Source: Rhynchopus sp. YZ270_cl-10 (Eukaryota > Euglenozoa > Diplonemea > Diplonemida > Diplonemidae). Taken from it: 64,000 nucleotides of DNA. The position numbers and the translations under genes are program-made. Of this stretch, positions 62,893-64,000 are shown one piece after another (within the stretch, counting starts at the first letter, position 1; each line of letters opens with the position of its first letter). The stretch is from positions 310,001-374,000 of the forward strand of contig OZ037867.1 in assembly GCA_964035575.1 (NCBI GenBank), given 5' to 3'. The notes below the pieces were generated by a model. It saw only the letters and a program-made list of their open reading frames with translations. It did not search any database and was not told where the DNA came from.

Positions 62893-63651
62893 TCACTCCT
62901 TTAGGTACAGAATGTCATAGTGCCCTGGTCTGTAGAGGAGGTGCGCCTTGGTGGTGCCTTCCTCAGGGAAGCGGTGGGAGTTGCACGCTGCACCTGGGGT
63001 CAGATCGAAGTATTCGATTTTGACCGGCAGCTCCATGACATTCGTGAGAGCGATGATCGAGGGCTCTTCAAATTCTGACCCGACAGTTTCAATTTGGGTC
63101 CGGCAATAGGTCTGGACATCAATGTCTAAGAATGGTTCGAAGAGAATAGCGTTTTCTTGCATATAGTGTGATGCAGCGAACCTCGCATAATAGGCCACGT
63201 AGTCAGAGAGATCATCCTGAAACCTATCATGCAACGAAGGACTGCTTGAGAAGGTCACCTTTTTGTTCAAAATGTCAGTAAAAAGCTCGTGAATTACGTC
63301 ATGAAAATCTTCGAGGTGCTCCCCAAGACGTTGCAAAAGTGGTCCCTTTTTGGCGTCAAGGATGGCAATGATTCTAGCAGCTTCATTAGTATCCTGCACC
63401 GCAGCCTCGGCAAGGCAATAAAAATAGGCCCGAATAAAACAGCTTCCGTCCCGCCGGACCCTCCGGAGGTGTGAGTACCGTGTCCCCAGCTCGTCTGCCT
63501 TCGTGACGTACACCGGGTCGCCCCCGGCGACCTCCGCGGAAAGGGTGGCAACAGCTTCAAGGGCACCTACCCTCGGTTTTTCGCGTTGCTCTGCTTGGAG
63601 TGCTTCATATGTGGCGTTGTTGGTCCGCGCAAGGTCGGGGTTGTACTCCAT
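62893..63651 (-). CDS. Otubain-type deubiquitinase (peptidase C65)
   Basis: A 252-residue cysteine protease of the otubain family, which removes ubiquitin chains from proteins in cytosol or nucleus. The catalytic segment is RRDGSCFIRAYFY, with Cys at residue 71 and Asp at 68. The catalytic His is in PGHYDILYL (residue 244) near the end, as in OTUB1. Upstream of the Cys are KADELGTRYSHLRRVR and between the motifs ETVGSEFEEPSIIALTNVM, both in family positions. Length fits (human OTUB1 is 271). The start at 63651 lies right after a C/T tract (CCCTTTTACTT). Single exon, intact. Confidence 0.9.
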   Translation of the reverse strand: MEYNPDLARTNNATYEALQAEQREKPRVGALEAVATLSAEVAGGDPVYVTKADELGTRYSHLRRVRRDGSCFIRAYFYCLAEAAVQDTNEAARIIAILDAKKGPLLQRLGEHLEDFHDVIHELFTDILNKKVTFSSSPSLHDRFQDDLSDYVAYYARFAASHYMQENAILFEPFLDIDVQTYCRTQIETVGSEFEEPSIIALTNVMELPVKIEYFDLTPGAACNSHRFPEEGTTKAHLLYRPGHYDILYLKE

Positions 63652-64000
63652 AAGTAAAAGGGGGGGAGGGAGGGGGGGAGGGAGAGGGAGAGTGTGTGTG
63701 TGTTGTGTAACTGGGATAGAGATAAATGGGTTAGGGGTGGAGAGGGGGAGAAGGGGAAGGAGGGGAATCGTGGTCGTTATGAGAACGCGGTGTCATTTTG
63801 GTACCGTGGCATGTCAGAGTGATATTGTATGAAATGACATGGTATTGCGTGTCATGGTGGCAAAGTGGCGGTGGTGAAGGTGGTGAAATGTTGTTTGCAT
63901 GGCATTGCTGTACAATACTCCAAGAAATTTGAAAAATCATTGCCAAATTTATTTGGACGTCTGACAGAGCCATCGTGTATTTGAAGATAGGAGGGAAGTA
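63652..64000. other. Leader region of the otubain gene
   Basis: Plus strand is G-rich (GGGGGGAGGGAGGGGGGGAGGG split by single A bases at 63660-63690), so the gene-sense strand is a strong pyrimidine tract. Beyond it, CATGGTATTGCGTGTCATGG-like words occur. No gene. Confidence 0.5.

Noticed and set aside
1-64000. Retroviral, LTR or LINE sequences
   Set aside because: No reverse transcriptase, integrase, capsid or LTR pair was recognised on either strand.

Overview
The window is nuclear DNA of a protist, most probably a euglenozoan. Three things point there. A predicted protein at 10065-11768 strongly resembles BILBO1, the flagellar-pocket-collar protein described from kinetoplastids. Every convincing protein gene, twelve from 5.0 to 63.7 kb, lies on the minus strand, like a polycistronic unit. 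Most start codons sit just behind a pyrimidine tract ending in AG, as expected for spliced-leader acceptors. Four genes have conventional GT-AG cis-introns of 201-409 bases (three begin GTATGT) and spacers run 0.4-9 kb, so a trypanosomatid is unlikely; a diplonemid or another early or free-living euglenozoan fits better. I cannot name the species.

Genes in transcription order (right to left): otubain-type protease (63.7-62.9 kb); unknown two-exon gene (60.0-58.4); elongation factor 2 (57.2-54.6); alanine-rich coiled-coil protein (53.6-52.1); two-exon P-loop ATPase of the Crinkler/RHS type (46.0-43.5); bubblegum-type acyl-CoA synthetase with one intron (35.8-33.5); giant two-exon coiled-coil plus beta-repeat protein (28.3-20.4); ATP-citrate lyase (19.6-16.4); BILBO1-like protein (11.8-10.1); membrane-anchored tyrosinase (9.5-7.7); CLASP/TOG-like protein (6.8-5.0). 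A possible terminal exon lies at 3371-3162. ATP-citrate lyase and the acyl-CoA synthetase meet at cytosolic acyl-CoA metabolism, and BILBO1-like and CLASP-like proteins are both cytoskeletal; otherwise the neighbours share no evident pathway.

The spacers are AT-rich, full of A/T homopolymers, and carry several layers of repeats. (1) A dispersed family of short hairpins, at least twenty copies, reads on the gene-sense strand as a stem (often AAGATG/CATCTT) with an inner arm capped by a GNRA-like loop (GAGA, GTGA, GTAA, GCGA or GGGA), then a pyrimidine tract. All copies I aligned point the same way as the genes, and several outer stems show paired base changes. This is the best candidate here for an undescribed RNA-level element. 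(2) Several inverted-repeat-bounded elements have bodies or arms made of expanded short tandem repeats (35.9-36.2, 40.0-40.2, 41.3-41.5, 47.9-49.2 and perhaps 28.4-29.5 kb). (3) There are DNA-transposon remnants: a piggyBac derivative with TTAA flanks (50.4-51.4), a terminal-inverted-repeat element enclosing a broken BED-finger gene (60.1-61.2), a 126-bp MITE with a paralogous empty site in the same window (62.0 kb), and terminal-repeat elements at 1.5 and 3.0 kb. (4) 36.3-40.9 kb is a nested repeat island. A 178-bp near-identical copy of part of the alanine-rich gene lies just upstream of the ATPase gene.

No rRNA, convincing tRNA, CRISPR array or retroelement was found. Percent identities and family names were judged by eye.
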